Positions 17,909 to 27,675 are shown, numbered from the stretch's first letter. The stretch: 64,000 nt of DNA from Bacillota bacterium (GCA_023228885.1 JALOAJ010000001.1:1-64000), one strand, 5' to 3'. Notes: generated by a model from the sequence alone, not told the origin. Translations and numbers: made by a program.

Positions 17909-18967
17909 ATGGCTAAACAAAAAATTGCCGTTATCTTCGGCGGAAATTCCTCGGAACATGAAATTTCAAGGTTGTCTGCTCGAAACGTTATAAATAACTT
18001 GGATAAAGAAAAATACGAGGTGCTGCCCCTTGGCATAACAAAGGAAGGCGAATGGCTGCTTTACAGCGGTGATATAAGCAAGCTTGAAAGCGGTGAGTGG
18101 GAAAAAAGCAACGCCCACAAAGCGGCTGTTTCTTCCAATGCGGGGGAACGGTGCATCTTTGTTTTTAAAAACGATTTTATCGAAAGGGTTACCATTGATG
18201 CGGCGTTTATAGTTTTGCACGGCAAAAACGGGGAAGACGGCACCGTTCAAGGGCTGCTTACTCTTGCCGACATACCCTACACGGGCTGCGGCGTGTTATC
18301 CTCGGCGCTGTGCATGGACAAATGCTTTGCAAAGCAAATTTTCGAGGTGAACGAAATAGCGCAAGCGCAATGGCTTGTTTTTAATAAGTATGATTTAAGC
18401 AACCCTCATGAAATCCAAGCAAAGGTTTTGGAAAAATTCTCATACCCTGTTTTTGTTAAGCCGTCATCTGTCGGTTCATCAATCGGCGCTCAAAAGGTAG
18501 ACGCATCGGATTCTTTGATAAGCGCAATAAAAGAGGCCCTTTGCCATGATGCCAAAGTTTTGGTTGAGCAATATGTAAAGGGGCGTGAAATAGAATGTGC
18601 GGTTATGGGCAATGACGCGCCGCAAACCGCACAGCTTAGCGAAATAGTTACAACTAAAGCTTTTTACGATTATGAGGCAAAATATTCCGAAGGGTTTTCG
18701 TATAACGACATTCCCGCCGCGCTTTCAAAAGAAAAAACGCAGGAGATTTGCTCTATTGCCAAAAAAGCGTATTTGGCGGCAGGGTGCAAGGGGTTTGCAC
18801 GGGTTGATTTTTTTGTGGAAAACGGCTCTGAAAGGGTGTTGTTAAACGAAATAAACACAATTCCGGGGTTTACCGATAAAAGCGCATTCCCTTTGATGTG
18901 GCAAAAAAGCGGTGTTTGCTTTTCGGCGCTATTGGATAAAATAATAGCGCATGCCATGGAAGGCTAA
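17909..18967 (+). CDS. ddl: D-alanine--D-alanine ligase
   Basis: A 352-residue ATP-grasp ligase making the D-Ala-D-Ala dipeptide of peptidoglycan. Recognisable motifs: GGNSSEHEISRLSA at the N-terminus, HGKNGEDGTVQG, PSSVGSSIGA, the omega-loop YDYEAKYSEG typical of D-Ala rather than D-Lac ligases, and LNEINTIPGFT. ATG 17909 follows GGAGG (17893-17897). The frame is open upstream to 17648, but that 87-residue extension covers the promoter hairpins and is unlike any ligase. It is followed by murI. Confidence 0.95.
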   Translation: MAKQKIAVIFGGNSSEHEISRLSARNVINNLDKEKYEVLPLGITKEGEWLLYSGDISKLESGEWEKSNAHKAAVSSNAGERCIFVFKNDFIERVTIDAAFIVLHGKNGEDGTVQGLLTLADIPYTGCGVLSSALCMDKCFAKQIFEVNEIAQAQWLVFNKYDLSNPHEIQAKVLEKFSYPVFVKPSSVGSSIGAQKVDASDSLISAIKEALCHDAKVLVEQYVKGREIECAVMGNDAPQTAQLSEIVTTKAFYDYEAKYSEGFSYNDIPAALSKEKTQEICSIAKKAYLAAGCKGFARVDFFVENGSERVLLNEINTIPGFTDKSAFPLMWQKSGVCFSALLDKIIAHAMEG

Positions 18968-19022
18968 GCTTAAAATAAATTGTATGCGCAAACAGGGTGC
19001 GCATCGGAAACGGAGTTTTAGT

Positions 19023-19829
19023 ATGGATAACCGCCCTATCGGCGTGTTTGACAGCGGGCTGGGCGGGCTTACCGTCGTAAAAGAATTGGCAGCCGCACTT
19101 CCAAACGAAAGCATAGTATATTTCGGTGACACGGCAAGGGTGCCATACGGCACGCGAAGCCGCGAAACTATAATAAAATATGCCTTGCAGGATGCACGCT
19201 TTTTAATTTCACAAAACATTAAAGCAATCGTTGTGGCATGCGGCACGGTAAGCTCGATTGCGCTTTTTCCTTTGCAAAACGCATATAAAATACCCATTAT
19301 CGGTGTGGTTGACGCCACGGCAACAGCCGCTGCCGCTGTAACGGTCAACAAAAAAGTGGGCATTTTGGGAACGACAGGAACAATTAAAAGCGGCTCGTTC
19401 GAGAAGATGCTTTACCGCATTGATAATAAAATCAAAGCGGTGCCAAAGGCATGTCCGATGTTTGTGCCGCTTGTTGAAAACGGCTTTGCCCAAAGCGACG
19501 CCGCGCATTTTATCGCCAATGAATACTTAGCCGATTTAAAGCAAGAAGGTGTTGACACCATTATCCTGGGTTGCACACATTATCCTTTGCTAAAGGGCTT
19601 AATATCTGATATAATGGGTGAAGGGGTAAGGCTTGTGGATTCTGCCGAGCCCACCGCAAAATACATAGCCGAACTTTTGGCGGAGCGTGATATTTTATCG
19701 AACCAAGGCGCAAAATACAGCTATTATGTAAGCGATGCGGCAGGCGACTTTGCCAAGTTTGCACGATTGTTTTTGGGTGTTAAAATACCGGTGGATAATG
19801 TATCCGAAATAGACATCGAAATGTATTAA
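19023..19829 (+). CDS. murI: Glutamate racemase
   Basis: A 268-residue cofactor-independent racemase supplying D-glutamate to peptidoglycan. It has PIGVFDSGLGGLTV, YFGDTARVPYG, the first catalytic Cys in VVACGTVSS and the second in LGCTHYPLL. The first motif is usually ACNT; here Gly replaces the Asn that contacts substrate. ATG 19023 has ACGGAG 10 bases upstream; an ATG at 18951 overlaps ddl and adds 24 residues. Placement after ddl fits cell-wall precursor supply. Confidence 0.92.
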   Translation: MDNRPIGVFDSGLGGLTVVKELAAALPNESIVYFGDTARVPYGTRSRETIIKYALQDARFLISQNIKAIVVACGTVSSIALFPLQNAYKIPIIGVVDATATAAAAVTVNKKVGILGTTGTIKSGSFEKMLYRIDNKIKAVPKACPMFVPLVENGFAQSDAAHFIANEYLADLKQEGVDTIILGCTHYPLLKGLISDIMGEGVRLVDSAEPTAKYIAELLAERDILSNQGAKYSYYVSDAAGDFAKFARLFLGVKIPVDNVSEIDIEMY

Positions 19830-19885
19830 CACTAAACATTTGCGGCACAAATTCAAAACCAAATAATGCTAAGCGGAGGAAAAGG

Positions 19886-20305
19886 ATGAAAAAAGACATT
19901 ATTATATCTTTAAAAGGCAGTCAAAATGATGGTGAGGATAAAGACGAGATAGAACTGGTTACCGAGGGCTTGTATTACAGCGAAGGGACAAGCCATTTTG
20001 TTACATATAACGAAACAGAGGTAACGGGTATGGAAGGAACCACCACTACCGTTAAAATTGAAAATAATAAGGTTACAATGCTGCGCAGCGGGCAAAATAA
20101 CAGTCAGTTGGTGTTTGAAAAGGGGCAACGGCATATTTGCAGTTATGAAACGCCGTTCGGCGCATTTGCCATCGGCATTACATCAAACATATTAGATATT
20201 GACCTGACGGAATCGGGCGGCGTTATTTCGGCTGAATATCAAGTTGAAATAAATAATAACACCTCCGGCATAAACAGTTTTCATTTACAGTTTAAAGGGT
20301 GTTGA
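19886..20305 (+). CDS. DUF1934 domain-containing protein (YwiB-like)
   Basis: A 139-residue small beta-barrel protein. It begins DIIISLKGSQ and contains GLYYSEGTSHFVTYNETEVTG and YETPFGAFAIGI, the DUF1934 pattern. Bacillus subtilis YwiB has the same relationship to argS, which follows here after 38 bases. Function is unknown. GCGGAGGA precedes ATG 19886. Confidence 0.85.
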   Translation: MKKDIIISLKGSQNDGEDKDEIELVTEGLYYSEGTSHFVTYNETEVTGMEGTTTTVKIENNKVTMLRSGQNNSQLVFEKGQRHICSYETPFGAFAIGITSNILDIDLTESGGVISAEYQVEINNNTSGINSFHLQFKGC

Positions 20306-20343
20306 GAAAAACGCTAAAATTTTGCTGTTGAAAGGGTTGCAAC

Positions 20344-22008
20344 ATGACAAATATTAAACAAAAGATAAGAGAACAAATAACTTGCGCGGTTACCGCCGCA
20401 ATAAAAAAAGCGGGGTACGACGCTGTTTCGTTTACCGTTGAAACACCGCGGGAGCGCACAAACGGCGATTTTTCGGCAAATGCGGCAATGGCGCTTGCAA
20501 AAATTGCAAAAAAGCCGCCCTTTCTTTTGGCAGACGAGCTGAAAGAGCATATATCCGTTGACGAAAGATATATAGAACGGGTAGAGGTTGCTCGCCCGGG
20601 CTTTATTAACTTTTATTTAAACAATGAATGGCTGTATGAAGTTTTATTGCTGACGGAAAAATTAAACGACAGCTATGGGAAATCAAATATCGGCGAGGGC
20701 GCTCGGGTGATGGTTGAGTTTGTGAGCGCAAACCCAACCGGGCTTATGCATATGGGCAACGCCAGGGGCGGCGCGTTGGGTGATTCCATCGCAAGAATTT
20801 TAGCCTTTTCCGGCTTTGAGGTAACAAAAGAATTTTATCTTAATGATTCGGGCAACCAAATAGAAAAGTTTGCCCTTTCGCTTGAGGCGCGCTATTTGCA
20901 ACTGTGCGGAATTGACGCGCCGTTTGACGAGGAGTGGTATCAAGGGGACGACATCAAAGACCGTGCGGCTGAATTTTTAAAACTGCATGGCGATAAATAT
21001 TCTGGCATGCCTGCTGAGAAGCGGCGTGAGGCTTTGGTGAAGTTCGGGCTTGAAAAAAACATAAATATAATGAAAAAAACGCTCTCGGATTATCGGATAG
21101 ACTATGATGTTTGGTTTAGGGAAAGCGCGCTTTATGAAAGCGGCGAGGTTGAAGAAACATTAAAGCTGCTGCAAGAAAAAGGCTACGCATACCAAAAGGA
21201 AGGCGCGTTGTGGTTTAAGTCGTCCGACGACGATGAAAAAGACGAGGTTTTGGTAAGGGCAAACGGCGTTCCGACATATTTTGCGGCGGATATAGCCTAT
21301 CACAGAAATAAATTTGAAAACAGGGGCTATGACAAGGTTATCGATGTTTGGGGGGCGGACCATCATGGGCATGTCGCAAGAATGAAGTATGCCATGGAGG
21401 CGCTTGGCATAAATCCAAACAAGCTTGAGGTTGTGCTGATGCAGCTTGTGCGGCTTATGCGGGGCGGAGAGGCTGCGCGAATGTCAAAGCGGAGCGGAAA
21501 GGCGATCACCCTTGATGTTTTGCTTGACGAAATTGGGATAGATGCCGCGCGGTTTTTCTTTAACATGAGAAACGCCGGCAGTCATTTTGATTTTGACCTT
21601 GAACTTGCGGTACAGCAAAGCAACAGCAACCCTGTTTTTTATGTGCAGTACGCTCACGCAAGAATTTGCAGCATAATCCGTTTGTTGGCGGAGGACGAAA
21701 TTCTTGTGCCGCCGTACAGCGGCATTGATGCCGCGCTGTTAAAGGATGATGCGGAGTTTAATTTACTTCGCAAAATAAGCGAGCTGCCGGACGAAGTTTC
21801 GGCGGCGGCGCAAACGCTTGAACCGTCGCGCCTTACACGGTATGCCACCGAGCTTGCAACGGAGTTTCATTCTTTTTACAATGCGTGCCGCGTTAATGTT
21901 GAAAGCAGAAAACTATGCGATGCGCGCTTGAAATTGATTGACGCAACGCGAATAACCCTTGCAAATGTTTTAAAATTGATTGCGGTGGATGCGCCGGAAA
22001 AAATGTGA
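20344..22008 (+). CDS. argS: Arginyl-tRNA synthetase
   Basis: A 554-residue class I aminoacyl-tRNA synthetase. The Arg-specific N-terminal Add-1 domain is followed by the HIGH-type motif in SANPTGLMHMGNARGG, VWGADHHGH, the KMSKS-type RMSKRSG, and a C-terminal anticodon-binding DALR domain. Length is standard. It follows DUF1934 as in Bacillus. The next gene starts 11 bases after the stop. Confidence 0.96.
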   Translation: MTNIKQKIREQITCAVTAAIKKAGYDAVSFTVETPRERTNGDFSANAAMALAKIAKKPPFLLADELKEHISVDERYIERVEVARPGFINFYLNNEWLYEVLLLTEKLNDSYGKSNIGEGARVMVEFVSANPTGLMHMGNARGGALGDSIARILAFSGFEVTKEFYLNDSGNQIEKFALSLEARYLQLCGIDAPFDEEWYQGDDIKDRAAEFLKLHGDKYSGMPAEKRREALVKFGLEKNINIMKKTLSDYRIDYDVWFRESALYESGEVEETLKLLQEKGYAYQKEGALWFKSSDDDEKDEVLVRANGVPTYFAADIAYHRNKFENRGYDKVIDVWGADHHGHVARMKYAMEALGINPNKLEVVLMQLVRLMRGGEAARMSKRSGKAITLDVLLDEIGIDAARFFFNMRNAGSHFDFDLELAVQQSNSNPVFYVQYAHARICSIIRLLAEDEILVPPYSGIDAALLKDDAEFNLLRKISELPDEVSAAAQTLEPSRLTRYATELATEFHSFYNACRVNVESRKLCDARLKLIDATRITLANVLKLIAVDAPEKM

Positions 22009-22019
22009 CCGGAGGGAAT

Positions 22020-22772
22020 ATGCACATAAAAAGACTAACGCTGATATTACTTGTTATTTTTATTTTTGGAAATCACACCTCATTTGCCGCAACCCTTGAA
22101 GAAGCGGTAAGTGTCGTTTCGCAAAAACTTTTTATAGAAACAAAGGTTGATAAAAACATACTTCGCCTATACAGCGATTGGGGGTTTATCGATTCAAAGT
22201 ACATTGATGTGTTTGCAGGCGCCCTCCATAGCGGGCTTTTGAGCCCGAAGGGAAAGCTTTTAAAGCCGAAGGGCGGGGATTTTAGCGCTTTACTGCAAGG
22301 CTTGATACGGTTTTCCATCATATCCCCTACTTTTGAGATTGAGGGTTTTTACGGTTCGGAGCAACGGCAATTTACGCCCGATACCGTTTTTATTGTTGAC
22401 GATGAAATTCAAAGCGAGCTTGAACCGGAAGAATCCGCTTATTATTATGCGTTGGTAAACAAAGGGGGCAGAACATATGTGGTATGGAAAACGAAACATC
22501 AAAATGCGCTTTGGCTTTACAGCGGCAACCTTTACCTAAAAGAGGGGGATAATTACATATTGCAAAACCTTCAAAAAAAGAACTTTGGCTCGTGGCAAAG
22601 CGTGTCGGAAAATGATTACGAAAGCGTTGTTATGGCGCCGAATGTGCAGCCTTTGTATAATAATTCGGTTATAGACGGCGATATCAACCTTTTGCACCTT
22701 GACAAGCAAGTGTTTATATTGGGTCAGCCATATGATGAAAAAATAAAAGCGTATCATTTTGAAGTAAAATAA
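22020..22772 (+). CDS. Secreted protein of unknown function with a degenerate SLH-like segment
   Basis: A 250-residue protein with a clear signal peptide (MHIKRLTLILLVIFIF then a cut after about SFA). Residues about 45-95 (WGFIDSKYIDVFAGALHSG and following) resemble a single decayed S-layer homology motif. The rest has no match I recognise. ATG 22020 has GGAGG only 4-5 bases upstream, a tight spacing; GTG 22005 is an alternative. It lies between argS and the CtpA protease, suggesting an envelope role. Confidence 0.6.
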   Translation: MHIKRLTLILLVIFIFGNHTSFAATLEEAVSVVSQKLFIETKVDKNILRLYSDWGFIDSKYIDVFAGALHSGLLSPKGKLLKPKGGDFSALLQGLIRFSIISPTFEIEGFYGSEQRQFTPDTVFIVDDEIQSELEPEESAYYYALVNKGGRTYVVWKTKHQNALWLYSGNLYLKEGDNYILQNLQKKNFGSWQSVSENDYESVVMAPNVQPLYNNSVIDGDINLLHLDKQVFILGQPYDEKIKAYHFEVK

Positions 22773-22817
22773 CATATTTATGGGGTATGCCCCCTTAAGA
22801 TTGGGAAGTGAAAACAA

Positions 22818-24251
22818 ATGAAAAAGAAAATAGCCGCACTTTTAATAGTTTTAACACTATTTTCAACTGCTGTATTTGCGGAGTTTGCGCCGCAAATAGA
22901 TGTTCAAGACGGCGAGGCGATGTATGAGTTTTATAATATATTACTTCGCATGACGGAGCGAAACCATCGCTTTGGCGCAACAAGGCAGCAGATGCTTGAA
23001 TCTGCCGTTGCGGAAGTTTTAAAAGAGCACCCTGAACTTTTTGACGAATTTGCAAAAGGTGCATATTCCGCCTTGGATGAAAATTCAAGGTATTTAAACC
23101 TTGAGGAGTTTAACGGCGCAGCCGAAACGATTAGCGGCGAATTTGAGGGAATCGGCATAAATGTGTCGGAATATAACGGCATAACAATGGTGGGCGCGCC
23201 TATAATCGGCTCTCCCGCATATCTTGCAGGCATAATGGCGGGCGATGTTATAGTCAGCGTTGACGGCACGGATATATACGGCTTTGTGCTTGACCAAACG
23301 GTAAAGCTCATAAGAGGCGCCGTCGGAACATATGTTAAGCTGGGGATTGAGCGTAACAATACATTTTTAGAGATTGAAGTAAAAAGAGATGTAATAAAAA
23401 TAAATCCGGTAACATATAAAGTTTTAGACGATATAAATGCTGCATATGTAAGCATTTCCACATTCAACGCCAACACCGGCATTTGCTTGGAGGAGGTTTT
23501 GCAGGAAATTCACAGCCTTAATATTGACAAGGTAATACTTGATTTGCGATACAACCTTGGCGGGCTTCTTAACGAGGCGGTGTATGTTGCAAGCTATTTC
23601 GTGCCCGATAACACCCTTGTTGTTACGGAAGATTATAAGGACGAAAAAAAGGCGCTTTCTCATTATTCCATGCCGACCGGCATGAAGTTTAATGCGGTTG
23701 TTCTTGTAAACGAATACAGCGCCTCGGCATCCGAAATAGTTGCCGCGGCGATTAAGGAAAATAACACAGGCGTTCTTGTCGGAACAACAACTTTTGGCAA
23801 AGGCACGGTGCAGCAAAGCATATATTTAAAAAACGGCGGCGCGCTTTGGCTTACGGTGGCAAAATATTTAACCCCCAATGGCTCATACATACATGAAGTC
23901 GGAATAGAGCCGGATTATTATGTCGAAAATAAAAAGGTTGTGCTTGATACATCGGAATTTCAGCCGATACAAGGGGCAAGGGCGCTGAAACAAGGCGACA
24001 GCGGCAACGATGTGCTTGCGATAGAGCAACGGCTTTCGGCCATGGGATACCCTATTGAAAATGCGGATGAATTTTACGATATCCACACCGAAATTGCAGT
24101 AACTGCTTTTCAAAGCGGCAATGGGCTTTTCCCGTACGGCGTGGCGGACATAACAACCCAAATTAAAATAATGGATGTGGCGTTTGAGGCGGAAGTTATG
24201 CAAGATAACCAGCTTGAAAAAGCAAAAGAGGTTATCGACGGTAATTTTTAA
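22818..24251 (+). CDS. S41 family C-terminal processing peptidase (CtpA-like) with PDZ and peptidoglycan-binding domains
   Basis: A 477-residue exported serine protease. Signal peptide at 1-21 (ending STAVFA). A PDZ domain at about 100-180 contains GAPAY-type sequence (IGSPAYLAGIMAGD). The catalytic Ser is in SASASEIVAAA (about 300) and the catalytic Lys in TTFGKGTVQQ (about 328). A C-terminal PG_binding_1 domain (LKQGDSGNDVLAIEQRLSAM) occupies about 385-465. Such proteases mature or degrade envelope proteins, and in spore formers can activate sigma-factor signalling. It is the last gene before the asd promoter. Confidence 0.9.
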   Translation: MKKKIAALLIVLTLFSTAVFAEFAPQIDVQDGEAMYEFYNILLRMTERNHRFGATRQQMLESAVAEVLKEHPELFDEFAKGAYSALDENSRYLNLEEFNGAAETISGEFEGIGINVSEYNGITMVGAPIIGSPAYLAGIMAGDVIVSVDGTDIYGFVLDQTVKLIRGAVGTYVKLGIERNNTFLEIEVKRDVIKINPVTYKVLDDINAAYVSISTFNANTGICLEEVLQEIHSLNIDKVILDLRYNLGGLLNEAVYVASYFVPDNTLVVTEDYKDEKKALSHYSMPTGMKFNAVVLVNEYSASASEIVAAAIKENNTGVLVGTTTFGKGTVQQSIYLKNGGALWLTVAKYLTPNGSYIHEVGIEPDYYVENKKVVLDTSEFQPIQGARALKQGDSGNDVLAIEQRLSAMGYPIENADEFYDIHTEIAVTAFQSGNGLFPYGVADITTQIKIMDVAFEAEVMQDNQLEKAKEVIDGNF

Positions 24252-24269
24252 TTTTACATTCAAAATTAT

Positions 24270-24298
24270 TTGACACGCAACATTGAAAATGATAAAAT
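24270..24298 (+). promoter_or_regulatory. SigA promoter of the asd-dap operon
   Basis: TTGACA (24270-24275), 17-bp spacer, TAAAAT (24293-24298), about 67 bases before the asd start codon. The leader is too short for a lysine riboswitch and shows none of its conserved elements. Confidence 0.75.
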
Positions 24299-24364
24299 AA
24301 ATATCATATTATTTTGGTCAATTAAAACTAAAAAACTGTTAAAGGACGGGAGGTTTGAAATATC

Positions 24365-25441
24365 GTGAAAAAATACGATGTTGCAATAATAGGGGCAACC
24401 GGAATGGTGGGTCAGCGCTTTATAACTTTGATGAAAGACCATGAGTGGTTTAATATAAAGGTTTTGGCGGCAAGCGGTCGTTCCGCAAACAAGAAGTATA
24501 GCGAAGCTGTGCGGGGGAGATGGTCAATGGCAGAGTCCATACCGCAAACGGTTGAAAATCTTGTCCTTTATGATGCAACGGCAGACGCAAAAAAAATTGC
24601 ATCCGAGGTGGATTTTGCATTTTGCGCCGTTGATATGAATAAAGATGAGTTAAGGGCTTTAGAGGAGCGTTATGCAAAACTGGAATGCCCTGTGGTTTCA
24701 AACAACAGCGCGCACAGGGGAACGCCGGACGTTCCCATGATTATACCGGAAATAAACCCCGAGCATGCGAAGGTTATTGATTTTCAGCGCAAGCGGCTTG
24801 GAACAAAACGAGGGTTCATTTCGGTTAAATCGAATTGCAGCCTTCAAAGCTATGTGCCGGCTCTTTTCCCGCTGAACAAGTTTGAACCGCGCGATGTGTT
24901 GTGCTGTACCTATCAAGCCATATCCGGTGCGGGCAAAACTTTTGAAACATGGCCGGAAATGCTGGATAATGTAATTCCGTTTATAGGCGGAGAAGAAGAA
25001 AAATCCGAAAATGAGCCGCTAAAAATTTGGGGAAAGGTTGAAAAAGGCGGCATAATCAGCGCGAAAACGCCGCGTTTTACAACACAATGCATAAGGGTTC
25101 CCGTTTCGGACGGTCACCTTGCCGCTGTGTTTGCAAGCTTTAATATAAAGCCTGAAATTGACGAGGTAATTCATATTTGGAAAAACTTTAGCGGGCGACC
25201 GCAACAGCTTGGGCTTCCTTCCGCTCCAAAGCAGTTTTTAAATTATTTTGATGATGACGGCTTTCCGCAAACAAAAATGCACAGGGAACTTGAAAACGGC
25301 ATGGCAATCAGCCTTGGCAGGTTGCGCCCCGACAGTCAATATGACATAAAGTTTGTTGGGCTTTCACATAATACAATAAGGGGCGCGGCAGGCGGTGCGG
25401 TGTTAATGGCAGAGCTTTTGTGCGCAGAAGGTTATATTTAA
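24365..25441 (+). CDS. asd: Aspartate-semialdehyde dehydrogenase
   Basis: A 358-residue enzyme reducing aspartyl phosphate to aspartate semialdehyde, the branch point to lysine, methionine and threonine. It has the NADP loop GATGMVGQRF, VPMIIPEINPEH, the catalytic Cys in SVKSNCSLQS and the acid/base His in RVPVSDGHLAA. The sequence is nearer the archaeal/fungal-type branch. The start is GTG 24365 with GGGAGG 11 bases upstream. First gene of an operon with dapA and dapB. Confidence 0.93.
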   Translation: MKKYDVAIIGATGMVGQRFITLMKDHEWFNIKVLAASGRSANKKYSEAVRGRWSMAESIPQTVENLVLYDATADAKKIASEVDFAFCAVDMNKDELRALEERYAKLECPVVSNNSAHRGTPDVPMIIPEINPEHAKVIDFQRKRLGTKRGFISVKSNCSLQSYVPALFPLNKFEPRDVLCCTYQAISGAGKTFETWPEMLDNVIPFIGGEEEKSENEPLKIWGKVEKGGIISAKTPRFTTQCIRVPVSDGHLAAVFASFNIKPEIDEVIHIWKNFSGRPQQLGLPSAPKQFLNYFDDDGFPQTKMHRELENGMAISLGRLRPDSQYDIKFVGLSHNTIRGAAGGAVLMAELLCAEGYI

Positions 25442-25456
25442 TTAGGAGGTTTTTTT

Positions 25457-26356
25457 ATGAGCAGTAATAAAAAAACACCGGTTTTTACCGGCTCGGGGGT
25501 TGCAATTGTTACTCCCTTTACAAATGACGGGGTTGATTTTGATAAGTTGGGGGAACTTATTGATTTTCAGATACAAAACAAAACGGATGCGATTGTTGTT
25601 TGCGGCACAACCGGTGAAGCCTCTACAATGAATGACAAAGAGCATCTGTCGTGCATTGAATATGCCGTTAAAAAGGTGGATAAAAGGGTGCCGGTCATTG
25701 CCGGAACAGGCAGTAATGATACAAACCACGGCATTGAGCTTAGCAAGGAGGCGGAGCGGCTGGGCGCCGACTCATTGCTGCTTGTTACGCCATATTATAA
25801 TAAGGCGACGCAAGACGGGTTGGTAAAGCACTATACCATGCATGCCGATAAGGTTGATTTGCCCATTATCATGTATAACGTGCCCCCGCGCACAGGTCTT
25901 AGCATGAGCGTTGATACTGTGTTCAAGCTTTCACAACACCCCAATATAAACGCTATGAAAGAGGCAAGCGGTTCCATTTCGTATGTGGCGTGCCTTGCGC
26001 AAAAATGCGGCGAAGGTTTAAATATATATTCCGGCAATGACGATATGATTGTTCCTATTATGTCGCTTGGCGGTATTGGCGTTATTTCGGTTGTGGCAAA
26101 TATATTGCCCGAGGATACGCACAATATAGTTTGCAAATATTTAACCGGCGATGTTGAGGGAAGCAGAGCCTTACAGCTTAAAATGCTTGATGTTGTAAAC
26201 GCATTGTTTTGCGAGGTTAACCCCATTCCGGTAAAAACAGCGCTGAACCTTATGGGCTTTGATGCCGGTATTTTAAGGCTGCCCCTTTGCGACATGGGAG
26301 AGAAAAACCTTGAAACCTTAAAATGCGCATTAAAAGACTATCGCTTGTTAAAATAA
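25457..26356 (+). CDS. dapA: 4-hydroxy-tetrahydrodipicolinate synthase
   Basis: A 299-residue TIM-barrel aldolase condensing pyruvate with aspartate semialdehyde. It has GTTGEASTMN, YYNKATQDG, YNVPPRTG with the proton-relay Tyr, and the Schiff-base Lys in AMKEASG. AGGAGG precedes ATG 25457. It lies 15 bases after asd, its substrate supplier, and 16 before dapB. Confidence 0.96.
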   Translation: MSSNKKTPVFTGSGVAIVTPFTNDGVDFDKLGELIDFQIQNKTDAIVVCGTTGEASTMNDKEHLSCIEYAVKKVDKRVPVIAGTGSNDTNHGIELSKEAERLGADSLLLVTPYYNKATQDGLVKHYTMHADKVDLPIIMYNVPPRTGLSMSVDTVFKLSQHPNINAMKEASGSISYVACLAQKCGEGLNIYSGNDDMIVPIMSLGGIGVISVVANILPEDTHNIVCKYLTGDVEGSRALQLKMLDVVNALFCEVNPIPVKTALNLMGFDAGILRLPLCDMGEKNLETLKCALKDYRLLK

Positions 26357-26372
26357 AGAAAGTAGGATACCG

Positions 26373-27137
26373 ATGATAAATGTAATACTAAGCGGGTGCA
26401 ACGGAAAAATGGGTGGCGTTGTGTCTGAAACAATAAAACATTCGGACGGCATCAACATTGTTTGCGGGGTTGACATAAACCCAACATCGAAATCCGATTA
26501 CCCTGTGTTTTCTTTACCGGAAGAATTTAAAGGGGAAGCCGATGTAATAATTGATTTTTCACATCCTTCAACCCTTACCGGGCTGCTTGACTATTCATTA
26601 CGCCGAAAAATGCCCATAGTTGTTGCCACCACAGGGCTTGCGGCAGACCAAATAAGCCAAATTAAAACGGCGTCCAAAAGCGTTCCGGTGTTTTTTTCGG
26701 CAAATATGTCGCTTGGCGTTAATTTGTTGGTTGACCTTGTTATGCGGGCGGCAAAGTTTTTGGAGGATTCTTTCGATATAGAGATAATTGAAAAGCATCA
26801 CAATCAAAAAATTGATGCGCCGAGCGGCACAGCGCTTGCTATTGCTGATGCGATAACAGAGGCGGTATCAAAACCGTGCGAGTATGTATATGACCGGCAT
26901 TCGGTAAGAAAAAAACGCAAACGGTCAGAAATTGGCATTCATGCAATACGGGGCGGAACAATAGTTGGGGAACACTCGGTTATATTTGCAGGAATGGACG
27001 AAATTATTGAAATTAAGCATCAAGCCGCATCGAAAGAAATTTTTGCGGTAGGGGCGGTTCGCGCGGCTCGGTTTATTATCGGAAAACCGCCCGCATTATA
27101 TGATATGAGGGATATTGTTAATTCGGAGCGTTCGTAA
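26373..27137 (+). CDS. dapB: 4-hydroxy-tetrahydrodipicolinate reductase
   Basis: A 254-residue NAD(P)H reductase giving tetrahydrodipicolinate. It has the dinucleotide loop SGCNGKMGG, VVATTGL, the active-site block EKHHNQKIDAPSGTAL and a C-terminal AVRAARFI helix. Third gene of the asd operon. Its product feeds lysine and meso-diaminopimelate of the cell wall. Confidence 0.96.
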   Translation: MINVILSGCNGKMGGVVSETIKHSDGINIVCGVDINPTSKSDYPVFSLPEEFKGEADVIIDFSHPSTLTGLLDYSLRRKMPIVVATTGLAADQISQIKTASKSVPVFFSANMSLGVNLLVDLVMRAAKFLEDSFDIEIIEKHHNQKIDAPSGTALAIADAITEAVSKPCEYVYDRHSVRKKRKRSEIGIHAIRGGTIVGEHSVIFAGMDEIIEIKHQAASKEIFAVGAVRAARFIIGKPPALYDMRDIVNSERS

Positions 27138-27194
27138 AAAGCAGCTTTAACTGCAGGCATGGCGGCTATATGCCGCAAATGGAGGTTTTTTGTT

Positions 27195-27656
27195 ATGTAT
27201 GATTTTAAACTTAGCAATGTGGATGATGTTGTTCTTGTTACAATTGAAAATGTGCCGAATTCCACCTTTGTTTTGGCGGATATTTTTGAAAAAATAGCCG
27301 ATTCGCATATAAATGTGGATATGATAAGCCAAACCGCTCCATATAAAGATACAACCGATTTATCCTTCACGATAGACGCTGTTGACCTTACCAAAACCTT
27401 TTCCGTTGTGGGGGAAATTAAAAAGCAGTACCCAAAGGTGACAACTGAAATCAGCCCGGGAAACTGCAAATTTATGATTTACAGCGAGCTGTTAAAATCG
27501 CAGTACGGGATTGCCGCAAGGCTTTTTAAGGCGTTATCGGACAACGGCTTTCAAATTAAGCTTATTACCACATCCGACATGGAAATTTCAATATTGCTTG
27601 ATAAAAGCGAATTTGAAAAAATAGGCGCTGTTTTAAAGCAAGAGTTTTTATATTGA
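27195..27656 (+). CDS. Free-standing tandem ACT protein resembling the aspartokinase regulatory domain
   Basis: A 153-residue protein with two ACT modules (about 8-75 and 85-150). The second, QYGIAARLFKALSDNGFQI then ITTSDMEISILLD, closely follows the regulatory tail of aspartokinases, but there is no kinase domain. ATG 27195 has GGAGG 9 bases upstream; an in-frame ATG at 27159 has no site. Its place after dapB suggests it senses lysine or threonine and regulates aspartate-family flux, perhaps by binding an aspartokinase encoded elsewhere; that is inference. Confidence 0.8.
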   Translation: MYDFKLSNVDDVVLVTIENVPNSTFVLADIFEKIADSHINVDMISQTAPYKDTTDLSFTIDAVDLTKTFSVVGEIKKQYPKVTTEISPGNCKFMIYSELLKSQYGIAARLFKALSDNGFQIKLITTSDMEISILLDKSEFEKIGAVLKQEFLY

Positions 27657-27675
27657 TTTGCGTTTAGATGGGCTT

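Noticed and set aside
24299..24364. Lysine riboswitch before asd
   Set aside because: The leader is about 60 nt and has none of the conserved elements.
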